Source of the DNA: Pseudomonas akapageensis | Lineage (GTDB): Bacteria > Pseudomonadota > Gammaproteobacteria > Pseudomonadales > Pseudomonadaceae | Reading direction: 5' to 3' | DNA length: 64,000 nt | NCBI RefSeq assembly: GCF_011355085.1 | Contig: NZ_VXCP01000044.1 | Location: forward strand, 26,676-90,675 | Part shown: positions 32,297 to 41,740 of the stretch, in pieces | Numbering within the stretch: position 1 is the first letter of the stretch | Layout of the letters: each line of letters begins with the position of its first letter | The notes under the pieces: generated by a model | The model's database searches: none | Told to the model about the DNA's origin: nothing | What the model saw: the letters and a program-made list of their open reading frames with translations, nothing else | Made by a program: the position numbers and the translations under genes

Positions 32297-33745
32297 TCAG
32301 CCCACGCAGCCCTCCAGGCTCACACCCAGCAATTTCTGGGCCTCCACCGCGAACTCCATCGGCAGCTCCTTGAGCACCTCGCGGCAGAAACCGTTGACGA
32401 TCATCGGCACCGCATCCTCCTCGCGAATACCGCGCTGCCGGCAATAGAAGAGTTGCTCATCGCTGATTTTCGACGTGGAGGCCTCGTGCTCGACCTGGGC
32501 ACTCGGGTTCTTCACCTCGACGTAGGGAAATGTATGCGCGCCACACTGGCTACCGAGCAGCAGCGAGTCGCACTGGGTATGGTTGCGGGCGCCGGTCGCG
32601 CCCTTCTGGATCTTGACCAGGCCGCGGTAGGTGTTCTGCCCATGGCCGGCGCTGATCCCTTTGGACAGGATGGTGCTGCGCGTGTGCCGGCCGATATGGA
32701 TCATTTTGGTGCCGGTGTCGGCCTGCTGGTAGTTGGCGGTCAGGGCGACCGAGTAGAACTCGCCGACCGAATAGTCACCCTGGAGAATCACCCCCGGATA
32801 CTTCCAGGTGATGGCCGAGCCGGTTTCCACCTGGGTCCAGGAAATTTTCGAGTGCGCGCCTGCGCACTTGCCGCGTTTGGTGACGAAATTGAAGATGCCA
32901 CCACGCCCTTGCGCATCGCCCGGGTACCAGTTCTGCACCGTGGCGTACTTGATCTGGGCGTTATCCAGCGCCACCAGCTCGACCACCGCCGCGTGCAGTT
33001 GATTGTTGTCGCGCATCGGCGCGGTGCAGCCTTCGAGATAGCTGACGTAGGCGCCCTCCTCGGCGACGATCAGGGTGCGCTCGAACTGACCGGTATCGGC
33101 GGCATTGATGCGAAAGTAGGTCGACAGTTCCATGGGGCAGCGCACGCCCTTGGGCACATAACAGAAGGAGCCATCGGAAAATACCGCCGAATTCAGCGTG
33201 GCAAAGAAGTTGTCGCTGTAGGGCACCACCGAGCCCAGGTACTTGCGCACCAGTTCCGGATGGTTCTGCACCGCTTCAGAGAAGGAACAGAAAATCACAC
33301 CGACTTCGGCGAGCTTGTGCTTGAAGGTGGTCGCCACCGAGACCGAATCTACTACCGCATCCACCGCAACGCCGGTCAGGCGTTCCTGCTCGGCGAGCGA
33401 GATGCCGAGCTTGCCGAACATCTCGCGCAGCTGTGGATCGACCTCGTCGAGACTTTTCGGCCCCGGCGTTTTCGGCTTGGGTGCCGAGTAATAGATGATG
33501 TCCTGGTAGTCGATGGGTTCGTAGTGGACGTTCTGCCAGCTTGGCTCGCGCATGGTCAGCCAATGGCGAAAGGCTTTCAGGCGCCAGTCCAGCAGCCACT
33601 GCGGCTCGTTCTTCTTGGCCGAGATCAGGCGGATAACGTCTTCATTGAGCCCGCGTGGGGCAGCGTCGCTCTCGAGGTCGGAAACAAAGCCGTACTTGTA
33701 CGCCTGGCTGCTGAGCTCGCGGATCCTGGCATTGTCGGTGCTCAT
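32297..33745 (-). CDS. sufB: SufB, Fe-S scaffold component
   Basis: 482-residue scaffold protein. Recognisable blocks are SDNFFATLNSAVFSDGSFCY, VPKGVRCPMELSTYFRIN, LEGCTAPMRDNNQLHAAVVE and ARNHTQCDSLLLGSQCGAHT. The core cysteine expected for sulfur transfer is in the TQCDSLL/GSQCGAH region and the C-terminal block is EHEASTSKISDEQLFYCRQR. GGCAGGAGGAATCTGCA precedes the ATG. A 125-base AT-rich gap with a possible promoter separates it from the Rieske gene. Confidence 0.96.
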   Translation of the reverse strand: MSTDNARIRELSSQAYKYGFVSDLESDAAPRGLNEDVIRLISAKKNEPQWLLDWRLKAFRHWLTMREPSWQNVHYEPIDYQDIIYYSAPKPKTPGPKSLDEVDPQLREMFGKLGISLAEQERLTGVAVDAVVDSVSVATTFKHKLAEVGVIFCSFSEAVQNHPELVRKYLGSVVPYSDNFFATLNSAVFSDGSFCYVPKGVRCPMELSTYFRINAADTGQFERTLIVAEEGAYVSYLEGCTAPMRDNNQLHAAVVELVALDNAQIKYATVQNWYPGDAQGRGGIFNFVTKRGKCAGAHSKISWTQVETGSAITWKYPGVILQGDYSVGEFYSVALTANYQQADTGTKMIHIGRHTRSTILSKGISAGHGQNTYRGLVKIQKGATGARNHTQCDSLLLGSQCGAHTFPYVEVKNPSAQVEHEASTSKISDEQLFYCRQRGIREEDAVPMIVNGFCREVLKELPMEFAVEAQKLLGVSLEGCVG

Positions 33746-33787
33746 TGCAGATTCCTCCTGCCGTTGGCAGGACGATTCGATCGTTTA

Positions 33788-33814
33788 ACTATACTCCATC
33801 TCGATTTTTGACAA
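33788..33814 (-). promoter_or_regulatory. possible promoter upstream of sufB
   Basis: On the minus strand TTGTCA (33814-33809) and TATAGT (33793-33788) are spaced by 15 bases, shorter than ideal, in an AT-rich 125-base gap. I could not match the flanks to an IscR site with confidence. It could allow separate expression of sufB onward. Confidence 0.3.
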
Positions 33815-33869
33815 GCATGTTCTTTTTAAAGCATATAAACGATATAAATCATTTGCTTATAAATAATTG

Positions 33870-34184
33870 TTAATCCTCTGGCTCACGTACGAGAATGTCG
33901 TCGCCGTCCAGCCGGACCTCGAATTGCTCCACGCTGTAGGCCGACTCCGTGAGGCATTCACCGCTGATGACATCGAACTCGTAGGCATGCCTGGGGCAGG
34001 TCACGATGCTGCCGCAGAGCTCGCCCTCTCCCAGCGGGCCGTCCTCATGGGGGCAGGTGTTGTGGATGGCGAAGTAGCGACCGTCCACGTTGAACAGCGC
34101 GATGGGCGTGCCCTTCAGGTCCAGGGTCTTGCCGGTACCCGCCTGGATGTCGCCAACGCGGGCGACCTTGACGAACTCACTCAT
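33870..34184 (-). CDS. Rieske [2Fe-2S] ferredoxin
   Basis: 104-residue soluble Rieske protein. The cluster ligands are Cys44-x-His46 (NTCPHEDG) and Cys63-x-x-His66 (VTCPRHAYEFD). The size and lack of a membrane helix match the BphF/NirD-like electron carriers. The ATG at 34184 follows GGGGTGACGTC; an in-frame start at 34220 is less likely. Similar small Rieske proteins occur in some SUF operons, where they may supply electrons for cluster assembly. This role is inferred. Confidence 0.88.
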   Translation of the reverse strand: MSEFVKVARVGDIQAGTGKTLDLKGTPIALFNVDGRYFAIHNTCPHEDGPLGEGELCGSIVTCPRHAYEFDVISGECLTESAYSVEQFEVRLDGDDILVREPED

Positions 34185-34216
34185 GACGTCACCCCGCGCC
34201 CCATTCTTCATAAGGC

Positions 34217-34687
34217 TCACCTGGTTTTACGGTAGGTACCGATCAATTCGGCCTGTTCCAGGACATGACCGCGCATCGCGTTTTCCAGTTGGGCCTTGAT
34301 GGGCTGCTTCAGGTCGGGCAAGACGGTGTCCAGCGCGTAGAGCTTGTGAAAATACCGATGGGTGCCGACAGGCGGACAAGGTCCACCGTAGCTGGCGTTC
34401 TGCCAGTCGTTGAGCCCCAACAGCGTTCCAGGCGGCAGCGCGTGTACGTTTTCGGGCAGTTCCGTGGTCCCTGCGGGCAGGTTATAGAGCACCCAGTGGA
34501 CCCAGGTCATTTTGGGAGCCGCAGGGTCCGGCGCGTCCGGGTCGTCCACGATCAGCACCAGGCTCCTGGTGCCTGGCGGTGCACCGCGCCAGGCCAAGGG
34601 GGGAGACACATCCTTGCCTTCACAGGTGTAGAGCACCGGTATCGCACCCTGGGCATGAAAAGCGGGAGAATCGAGCACAAGTGGCAT
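34217..34687 (-). CDS. YbhB/YbcL (PEBP) family protein
   Basis: 156-residue phosphatidylethanolamine-binding-like protein. The ligand pocket motifs are VLIVDDPDAPDP and MTWVHWVLYNLPAGT, with GGPCPPVGTHRYFHKLYAL later. There is no signal peptide, so it is cytoplasmic. AAAGGAGGTAGCGGTC precedes the ATG. It is the first gene of the minus-strand suf unit, 32 bases ahead of the Rieske gene. Bacterial members have no settled function. Confidence 0.88.
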   Translation of the reverse strand: MPLVLDSPAFHAQGAIPVLYTCEGKDVSPPLAWRGAPPGTRSLVLIVDDPDAPDPAAPKMTWVHWVLYNLPAGTTELPENVHALPPGTLLGLNDWQNASYGGPCPPVGTHRYFHKLYALDTVLPDLKQPIKAQLENAMRGHVLEQAELIGTYRKTR

Positions 34688-34827
34688 GACCGCTACCTCC
34701 TTTTGACGTGAGTTTGACCACAGACGCGATGTCGCGCTGGCAATCCCCCACTGTCCCCGATAACAAAACTATAGCTGCGCCACGACGAGTCACGACAGTC
34801 GGGAATCGTCGGGCGTTTGCACAATGC

Positions 34828-37263
34828 CTAACGCACTTTGCGCAACAGAAAATGCGACAACGCCGGAATCAGCACCAGTGCACCCACCATGTTCCAGATG
34901 AACATAAACGTCAGCAAAATCCCCATGTCCGCCTGGAATTTGATCGGTGACCAGGCCCAGGTAATCACGCCGGCGGCCAGGGTGATCCCCACCAGCGCGA
35001 CCACCTTGCCGGTAAAGGCGACCGAGTTCTTGTAGGATTCGGTCAGGGACAGGCCCGCACGTTGCTGAGCCAACTGCACGCTGAGCAGGTACAGCGCGTA
35101 GTCCACGCCAATGCCCACACCGAGCGCGATCACCGGCAAGGTGGCTACTTTTACGCCCATGTCCAGCCAGACCATCAAGGCCTCGCAGAGAATTGACGTC
35201 AGCATCAAGGGTACCACTGCCACCACCACCGCACGCCAGCTGCGAAAGGTGATGAAGCACAGCACGATCACCGCGCCATAAACGTAGAACAGCATGGTGC
35301 GGTTGGCTTCACGCACCACGATGTTGGTCGCCGCTTCGATCCCGGCGCTGCCGGCGGCGAGCATGAATTGACGCTCACCGTTGCTGTGTTCGCGAGCGAA
35401 GGCGTCGGCCACTTTCACCACATGGTCCAGGGTCTCGGCCTTGTGGTCCGAAAGGTAAGCCACGATGGGCATCATCGAGCAATCGTTGTTGAACAGATCC
35501 GGATTGCTGACCGAAGCCTGTTGCGCGCCGTAGTTGAGTACGTCCTGGTTGCGTGCGATGGTCAGCATCTTCGGGTTGCCCTCGTAGGAGCCCGCGGTGA
35601 TCTGGCGCACGGCGTTGACCAGCGACACCGTGGTCTGCACGCCCGGTTGTTGTTGCAGCAACCAGCCCAGACGGTCGGCCTCGACCAGGGTCTCGTATTT
35701 CAGGCAGCCTTCGCTGGGGGTCTTGAGCATGATCGCGAACTGGTCGCTGGACAGCGAATAATTCGCGGTGATGTAGGCGTTGTCGCGGTTGTAGCGCGAG
35801 TCCGCGCGCAACTCAGGAGCGCCCGGGTCGAGGTCACCGATCTTCAAGTGCGTACTGACCATGAAGCCGCCCACCGCCAGCAGGCCGGCGACTGTCACCG
35901 CAATGGTGGCCCAGCGGCGCTCGGTAAAGCGGTCGAGGAAACTCCAGAGATTGCCCAGGCCCTTGCCACACAGCTCCTTGTCTTCCTTGCGCAGGCTGCG
36001 GGCGGCGGCGCTGCGGCTCACGCCCCAGTAGGACAGCAGCACCGGCAACAGCACCAGGTTGGTGAAGATCAACACCGCCACACCGATACTGGCAGTCACG
36101 GCCAGATCCTGGATGACCGGGATATCGATCAGCATCAACACGGCAAAGCCGACCGCATCGGCGAGCAACGCCGTCAGCCCGGCGAGGAACAGTCGGCGGA
36201 AGGTGTAGCGCGCAGCGATGAGTTGATGGGTGCCGCGCCCGACATCCTGCATGATCCCGTTCATCTTCTGCGCGCCATGGGACACGCCGATGGCGAAGAC
36301 CAGGAACGGCACCAGGATCGAGAACGGATCGAGTGCATAGCCCAGCAACGTGACCAGCCCCAGCTGCCAGGCCACCGCGATCGCTGAACAGAGGATCACC
36401 AGCGCGGTACTGCGTACGCAGCGGGTGAAGTAAAAGATGATGGCGGTGGCGATCAACGCGGCGGCGGCGAAGTACATCATGACCTGCATCAAGCCATCGA
36501 TCAGGTCACCGACCAGTTTGGCGAAGCCGATCACGCGGATCTTGATCGGGCCGTTGCCCTCCTCTCCAACACCGTGAGCCCTGGCCGAACCTGCGAACTC
36601 ATACTTGTTGCGCAGTTTCTCCTCGAGCACGCGCGAAAAGCTGTGGTAATCGATGGGCTTGCCCGTAACGGCATCCGTCTCCAGCAGCGGCACGAAAATC
36701 ATGCTCGACTTGAAGTTATTGCCGATCAGGCTGCCAACGATACCGGAACGGGCGATATTCAGGCGCAGTTGCTCGACGCTCTTGCTCGAGCCGTCGTAGG
36801 AGTCGGGCATCACCGGCCCGCCCTGGAAGCCCTCCTCGGTCACTTCGGTCCAGCGCACAGCGGGTGTCCATAGTGACTTCATCCACGCGCGGTCGACGCC
36901 CGGGGTCACGAACAATTCGTCGTTGATTTCCTTCAAGGCGTCCAGGTACTGCGGGTCGAAAATATCGCCATCGCTGCTTTCCACCACCACCCGTACGGCG
37001 TTGCCCAGCCCGCGCAGGGCCTGGCGGTTTTCCAGGTAGTTCTTGATGAACGGCTGGCTCTGGGGAATCATTTTCTCGAAGCTGGCGGTGAGCGTGAGCC
37101 GGGTCGCCGCGAAGTAGCCCAGCACCAGGGTCACGATCAGGCAAGCCAGCACCACCAACAGGCGGTTGTTGAAGATCAGGCGTTCGAGCAGGTTGCCGGA
37201 GCGGGCGTCAAAGCCCTTGAGCTCCTTGACCACCGGCATCGTATCGAGTTCGTAGTTACCCAT
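34828..37263 (-). CDS. RND superfamily (MMPL-type) transporter
   Basis: 811-residue inner-membrane protein of the HAE3/MMPL class. It has two repeats of one helix, a large periplasmic loop and five clustered helices (LACLIVTLVLGYFAATRLTL near the start; AIGVSHGAQKMNGIM in the first cluster; VIALGVGIGVDYALYLLSVQ in the second). Relatives are found with DUF1302, DUF1329 and BNR genes in bacteria that use hydrophobic lipids or steroids, where they are thought to move such molecules across the envelope. The start at 37263 (MGNYELDTMP) is preferred over 37293. It is the last gene of the envelope operon. Confidence 0.88.
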   Translation of the reverse strand: MGNYELDTMPVVKELKGFDARSGNLLERLIFNNRLLVVLACLIVTLVLGYFAATRLTLTASFEKMIPQSQPFIKNYLENRQALRGLGNAVRVVVESSDGDIFDPQYLDALKEINDELFVTPGVDRAWMKSLWTPAVRWTEVTEEGFQGGPVMPDSYDGSSKSVEQLRLNIARSGIVGSLIGNNFKSSMIFVPLLETDAVTGKPIDYHSFSRVLEEKLRNKYEFAGSARAHGVGEEGNGPIKIRVIGFAKLVGDLIDGLMQVMMYFAAAALIATAIIFYFTRCVRSTALVILCSAIAVAWQLGLVTLLGYALDPFSILVPFLVFAIGVSHGAQKMNGIMQDVGRGTHQLIAARYTFRRLFLAGLTALLADAVGFAVLMLIDIPVIQDLAVTASIGVAVLIFTNLVLLPVLLSYWGVSRSAAARSLRKEDKELCGKGLGNLWSFLDRFTERRWATIAVTVAGLLAVGGFMVSTHLKIGDLDPGAPELRADSRYNRDNAYITANYSLSSDQFAIMLKTPSEGCLKYETLVEADRLGWLLQQQPGVQTTVSLVNAVRQITAGSYEGNPKMLTIARNQDVLNYGAQQASVSNPDLFNNDCSMMPIVAYLSDHKAETLDHVVKVADAFAREHSNGERQFMLAAGSAGIEAATNIVVREANRTMLFYVYGAVIVLCFITFRSWRAVVVAVVPLMLTSILCEALMVWLDMGVKVATLPVIALGVGIGVDYALYLLSVQLAQQRAGLSLTESYKNSVAFTGKVVALVGITLAAGVITWAWSPIKFQADMGILLTFMFIWNMVGALVLIPALSHFLLRKVR

Positions 37264-37299
37264 ATCGTTTCTTGTCTCTTTTGTTATACGCAAGTGGGC

Positions 37300-38376
37300 T
37301 TATTCGAGGGGCAGCTGACGCAGGCCGCGCGCACCGGCGAGCACCAGTGCGCCTGACGCAGAGACCTGCGCCGCAGCCACCGGGGCCAGGCCGTTTTGCG
37401 GCTGCAGCTTGAAGCTGGCGCCATCGTCGGTACTGACCAGCACATGGCCGGCCTGGCTGAGCAGGATGATTCGCCCGTCCGGGGTGACGGTACTGGCGGT
37501 GATGCTCAGGGGCAGGCCGAGGTCGACCTTGTTCCAGTTGGCACCCGCATCGACGCTGCGATAAACAGTGCCGCGCAGGCCAAACACCAGCAACGCACCA
37601 GGCTTGCCAGTGATGCCGAAGAATGTGCCCTTGTAAGGCAAGGGGGTTGCGTTGAAGCGTTGCGTCGCGGAGTCGAGCTTGAGCACCAGGCCTTGTTCAC
37701 CGACGATAAACAGGTCGCTGCCGACCGGGCGTAATGCATAGAGGTTCAGTGCACTGGGGTTTTCCGTGCGGTCCAGCCAGGGAGTCCAGGTAACACCACC
37801 GTCGTCGGTGCGGAAAATCAGGTTGAAGGCGCCGACTATGTAGCCAACGCGCTCGTTTTCGAACCACACATCGAGAAACGGCTTGTCTGCGCCTTCCTCG
37901 CTCATGTGCTGAGCCTCGGCGACCCGCGTCTGCAAGTCGGTGTTTTCGGGCTGTGCGGCGGCCAGGCGCTGGTAGTGCGCGAGCATGATCGGCCCGACCT
38001 GACGTCCATCGAACTGGCGGTGCCAGGAAAGGCCTGCATCGCTGCTGTGCAGGACTACACCATCGTGTCCAACCGCCCAACCTTGCTGCACCGTTGGAAA
38101 ATGCACGGCAACCAAATCGGAAGCGACCGGAACACTGGCTTGCTGCCAGTGCCCACCCGCATCGTCGGAGTAAAAAATGTGACCGCGCTGGCCGACAGCA
38201 ACCAGGCGCTTACCGGCAGTCGCCAGCCCCGTGAAGATGCCATGCACGGCCTTTTGTGTCTGGATTGCCGGCTGGTCGAGGGTATCGACGAAGTCCGCAG
38301 CACTCACGGCCCGAGTAAAAGGCAGTGCCAGCGCCACGCCGAGTGCGGTGAGCACGATCCACCTGAATTTAGTCAT
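37300..38376 (-). CDS. YCF48-like/BNR-repeat exported protein
   Basis: 358-residue protein with signal peptide (RWIVLTALGVALALPF then TRAVSAADF) and a seven-bladed propeller of BNR/YCF48 repeats, seen as HIFYSDDAGGHWQQASVP, VVLHSSDAGLSWHR, IFRTDDGGVTWTPW and TVYRSVDAGANWNKV. It is periplasmic or outer-membrane attached. It lies between DUF1329 and the RND transporter, 36 bases before the latter, and probably serves as an assembly or accessory factor for the transport system. I chose the start at 38376 because the signal peptide begins there. Confidence 0.85.
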   Translation of the reverse strand: MTKFRWIVLTALGVALALPFTRAVSAADFVDTLDQPAIQTQKAVHGIFTGLATAGKRLVAVGQRGHIFYSDDAGGHWQQASVPVASDLVAVHFPTVQQGWAVGHDGVVLHSSDAGLSWHRQFDGRQVGPIMLAHYQRLAAAQPENTDLQTRVAEAQHMSEEGADKPFLDVWFENERVGYIVGAFNLIFRTDDGGVTWTPWLDRTENPSALNLYALRPVGSDLFIVGEQGLVLKLDSATQRFNATPLPYKGTFFGITGKPGALLVFGLRGTVYRSVDAGANWNKVDLGLPLSITASTVTPDGRIILLSQAGHVLVSTDDGASFKLQPQNGLAPVAAAQVSASGALVLAGARGLRQLPLE

Positions 38377-38450
38377 ACGTGTTTCCCGGATAAAAAAGCC
38401 ACCGGGAGGCGTACAGTCCCCCCGATGGCAAAACCCGCCATGGAGTTCGG

Positions 38451-39815
38451 TTAACGGATACCCGCGCCGGCGAGCGACTCTGGAACCCACTGGGCCTTGG
38501 ACAGTGGCTCGATGTACTTCAGGCCACCGTAAGGGCCGTAGTAGCCGTTGATGTTGTAGGCGCCGGAGACGAAGTCATAGAGCATGTGGTTGAGCGAGTC
38601 CGGTGCCTGCACGTCATAGCTCTGGGTCAGGTGGGCAAAGCCGCCGCGATAGAGCTGGCCACGGGCGTCATACTCATCGGAGGCCAGGGCGATCCAGCTG
38701 TCCTCGTCAAGGTAGAAGGTACGCTTGCTGTAGATGTGGCGTTTGCCTGGCTTGAGCGTCGCCTCGACGACCCAGACACGATGCAGTTCCCAGCGCATCA
38801 GGTCAGGGTTGACGTGGTGCGGCGTGGTCACCTCGGCCGCTTTCTCGTGGTAGCTCAGCTTGTAGGTGTTGTACGGAACGTACATCTCCTTCTTGCCGAC
38901 CAGTTTGAAGTCGTAACGGTCCAGTGCGCCGTTGAACACGAAAGCATCGTCGTAGGTCGCAGCCCCCATCGTGCCCGGGTTCGGCGTATCGTAGGCCAGA
39001 TCCGGCGCCAGCTTGACCCGGCGTTGCCCGGGCAGGTACTGCCAGGCGCGCCGCGGTTGTTTCATCGGGTTGACCGCATCCATGATCAACACAGCCTCGC
39101 CAGCACGGCGGGCGGGCCCGGTGTACTGCAACTTGATCTTGTAGAAGATTTCATCGGATGCGACTGTCCCTGCCGGACGATTCGGCGCGTACAGCGGGTA
39201 CTCCACATTGACGTTGCCGGTGGTGCTCAGCGCGGCGACGCCAGAAGAATCGACGTTCCAAGAGTCGTACTTGGTATTGAAGCCGGCGCCCTGGTAGCGC
39301 AACAGATGGTTCCACATCGCTTCATTGCCATCGGCGGGGATCGGAAACGGCACGCCGGGCAAGGTATTTTCCAGGGCCAGACCGCCCTCGGCAGTCTTCG
39401 CGTTCAGGGCGTTTTTCGCGGTGTTTTCCAGCACTTGCGGTGACAGCGCGACGGTACGGTGGGTCGGGTAGACATCGACGCGATAGGACGGGTAACGCTT
39501 GAGCAGTTCCTGGGTCGAAGCGGTGAGCTTGCCGGCGTACTGGGCGGCATTCTTGCCATCGATCACCAGCGACGGCTTCTCGCCCTCGAAGGGGTCGGGA
39601 CGAAAGGAGCTGCCTTTCTTGAAGCTGGCCGGTGGCGTGGTGAGGCCACCGGTGTAGGCCGGGATGCTGCCGTCGGCATTGCCGGCTTTTTCGGCGCCGA
39701 CTGGCGTCAGGGTGGTGCCCAGCCTGGCAGCCTGGTCCGGGGATACGGCCGCATGGGCGGCACTTGCGACGGCCAGCGCCAAGGTGGTGGCCAATAGTGA
39801 TTTGACGAATTTCAT
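38451..39815 (-). CDS. DUF1329 exported protein
   Basis: 454-residue protein with signal peptide (SLLATTLALAVASAAHAA). DUF1329 has a lipoprotein-carrier-like (LolA/LolB) fold, expected for a periplasmic carrier of lipids. Landmarks are ADGSIPAYTGGL, RRAWQYLPGQRRVKLAPDLA, MYVPYNTYKLSYHEK and KRTFYLDEDSWIALASDEYD. It follows the DUF1302 gene by 32 bases; the two families are usual partners. Together they probably form an outer-membrane pore and a periplasmic shuttle for a hydrophobic substrate. Confidence 0.9.
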   Translation of the reverse strand: MKFVKSLLATTLALAVASAAHAAVSPDQAARLGTTLTPVGAEKAGNADGSIPAYTGGLTTPPASFKKGSSFRPDPFEGEKPSLVIDGKNAAQYAGKLTASTQELLKRYPSYRVDVYPTHRTVALSPQVLENTAKNALNAKTAEGGLALENTLPGVPFPIPADGNEAMWNHLLRYQGAGFNTKYDSWNVDSSGVAALSTTGNVNVEYPLYAPNRPAGTVASDEIFYKIKLQYTGPARRAGEAVLIMDAVNPMKQPRRAWQYLPGQRRVKLAPDLAYDTPNPGTMGAATYDDAFVFNGALDRYDFKLVGKKEMYVPYNTYKLSYHEKAAEVTTPHHVNPDLMRWELHRVWVVEATLKPGKRHIYSKRTFYLDEDSWIALASDEYDARGQLYRGGFAHLTQSYDVQAPDSLNHMLYDFVSGAYNINGYYGPYGGLKYIEPLSKAQWVPESLAGAGIR

Positions 39816-39847
39816 GGGGTGTCTCCTGTTGCGGGGCAACGGTTCGA

Positions 39848-41677
39848 TCAGATAGTCGTTTTGAAGGTAAAAGTGACCATGCCGCGATCCTTGAGCTGGG
39901 CCGGTGTGCCGCCGAAGGCGGTGGCTTGACCAGGCGTGCAGTTGTACTGACCGTTGGCACCCGGCGCAGCGCCGTCCCCCTGGTTGCCAGCGTTGCCTGG
40001 TGAGTTGCAGGTATCGAACGGGCCGAAGTTGTCCACGTACTTCAGGTCGAAGCGATATTGGTTGTGCACGTCCATGCCGACGCCGAGCGAATAGCTGCCA
40101 GCGTCCTCGTTACCGCCTAGTTGGACGGCGGAATTGCCGTTGAGGCCGACGTTGTAGGTAACCGGCATGAACATGTCGATGCCGGGGAAGACCTGGTACC
40201 AGGTCGGGTTGAAGTTGACGCCCAGCAGGTAGTTGTCTTTGGTGACCTTGTCGGTGCCGTGGTACCAGTCCTCGCCCTTGAACAGCTGCTTGTTGTCGGT
40301 CACGTCCAGCCAGCGGCTGTAGGCGAGTTCGACCAGCAGCGAAGCGCTGTCCCAGACCGGCGTGGCACCGAAAGTGGAAAGCCCGTTGAGCACGGCGTGC
40401 ACGGTGTTGCCGCGCGCCACGCCGTTGTCGCCATCGAAGCTGCCGATAAAACCGGGCAAGCGCGCGGCAGCCGCTGCCGGGCTGACGGTTGCCGGGACGC
40501 TGGACAGGGGCATGTTCTCGCGGTAGTTCACGTCCAGGCCGACGCTGACCCCGGCGATGTTCTTGGACAGGCTGATACCGTAGATATCGATGTCATCGAC
40601 GTAGAACTGGTTGTAGCTGCCGGCCTTGCCGGAAATCAGCTGTGCAGGACCGATGGCGGTCGGTTGCAGGGCCAGGTTAGGCAGGATGTCGGAAGTGTTG
40701 CGGTAGTAGACACCCAGGGTGCCGTCCAGCCATTCCGGGCTCCACTTGGCCATCATGCCGAAGTCGCCATGCTTGTCGGGGGTGAAGGTGTGGCCATTGG
40801 TGAGGCGCAGAAACTGGTTGGCACCGATCGGCCCGGGGCGCCCGAAGAACGGATTGAGGCCGCCGATCAGCGACAGGTTGTGCCCGCCGTTCTGGATGCC
40901 GTCGTTGAAGCCCAGGTAAGTGCCGGACTCCGGCAAGCGTGAAGCGTCCCAGTCGAGGAAGTACTGGGCACCCAGGGTCAGCTCCGGGTTGATCGTCAGG
41001 CTGGTGGACAGCTGGTTGCGCGGGATGAACAGCTCCTTGGCTTCGGTGCCCGGCACCGACAATGCCTTGGTAATGTCCAGGCCGGACTGGCCATAGCTGT
41101 TGCCATGGGCGAAGGCCAGGATGCTCTCGCCCCAGTACTGGGTGTGCTTGCCAAGCTTGGCGCTGAGCATCGACTCTTCGCCGAGTTCCGTGCTGCCGAA
41201 GACGAAGGCATCGAGGATTTCGGCTGACGGGCCGTTGTAGTAGCGATCGACGTAACCGCTCACATGGCGCGAGTCCGGCCTGCCGTTGTTGAGCTGGTTG
41301 GAGGCGGCGTTGTCACTGCCGACATTGTCGTAGGCATGGTCGTACCAAGTGTCGGCACTGACACGAAAGCCGACCTTCTGCTTGTAGACCACATCCAGCT
41401 CGGAGAGCACATCCAGACGCTGGGCCACCGCGCTGCCGGAAGAGAAGTTGCGGTTGCCATCGTTATTGTTCCAGGCATTGGCCAGCTTGCTGTTGGCGCT
41501 TTCCACCCGCTGGGCGTAGTTGAATTTGAAGGTATTGTCGAAACGTACCGACAGATCTTCATTGCCCGTGTCGAATTCGAAGGCCTGCACGGGCGTCATA
41601 CCAAGTCCAGCCAGAATCGCCGAAGCCAGCAGCCCACGTCTCAAGTTTGGATGGCAGATCTTATTGTTGTTGTTCAT
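39848..41677 (-). CDS. DUF1302 outer-membrane protein
   Basis: 609-residue exported beta-barrel protein. The signal peptide ends TPVQAFEF. The body alternates aromatic beta strands (AKLGKHTQYWGESILAFAHG; LGAQYFLDWDASRLPESGTY; LVELAYSRWLDVTDNKQLF), and it ends in the strand MVTFTFKTTI, typical of outer-membrane insertion. It heads the envelope operon DUF1302-DUF1329-BNR-RND and diverges from the alkylsulfatase gene across a 248-base gap that holds a 21-bp inverted repeat. Confidence 0.9.
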   Translation of the reverse strand: MNNNNKICHPNLRRGLLASAILAGLGMTPVQAFEFDTGNEDLSVRFDNTFKFNYAQRVESANSKLANAWNNNDGNRNFSSGSAVAQRLDVLSELDVVYKQKVGFRVSADTWYDHAYDNVGSDNAASNQLNNGRPDSRHVSGYVDRYYNGPSAEILDAFVFGSTELGEESMLSAKLGKHTQYWGESILAFAHGNSYGQSGLDITKALSVPGTEAKELFIPRNQLSTSLTINPELTLGAQYFLDWDASRLPESGTYLGFNDGIQNGGHNLSLIGGLNPFFGRPGPIGANQFLRLTNGHTFTPDKHGDFGMMAKWSPEWLDGTLGVYYRNTSDILPNLALQPTAIGPAQLISGKAGSYNQFYVDDIDIYGISLSKNIAGVSVGLDVNYRENMPLSSVPATVSPAAAAARLPGFIGSFDGDNGVARGNTVHAVLNGLSTFGATPVWDSASLLVELAYSRWLDVTDNKQLFKGEDWYHGTDKVTKDNYLLGVNFNPTWYQVFPGIDMFMPVTYNVGLNGNSAVQLGGNEDAGSYSLGVGMDVHNQYRFDLKYVDNFGPFDTCNSPGNAGNQGDGAAPGANGQYNCTPGQATAFGGTPAQLKDRGMVTFTFKTTI

Positions 41678-41740
41678 CTAGCGTGCTCGCCTTCAGTGTT
41701 GATTCACGAGCACTCATTCAACGCGAGCCAAGGGTGGCGT

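Noticed and set aside
31367..33811. 814-codon plus-strand ORF across sufC/sufB
   Set aside because: It is the antisense shadow of high-GC genes with clear family motifs on the minus strand; its translation is rich in Asp, His, Arg and Gly without any domain, as expected for such shadows.
33746..33869. IscR binding site upstream of sufB
   Set aside because: I searched the AT-rich gap for the known IscR type 1 and type 2 patterns and found no convincing match by eye.
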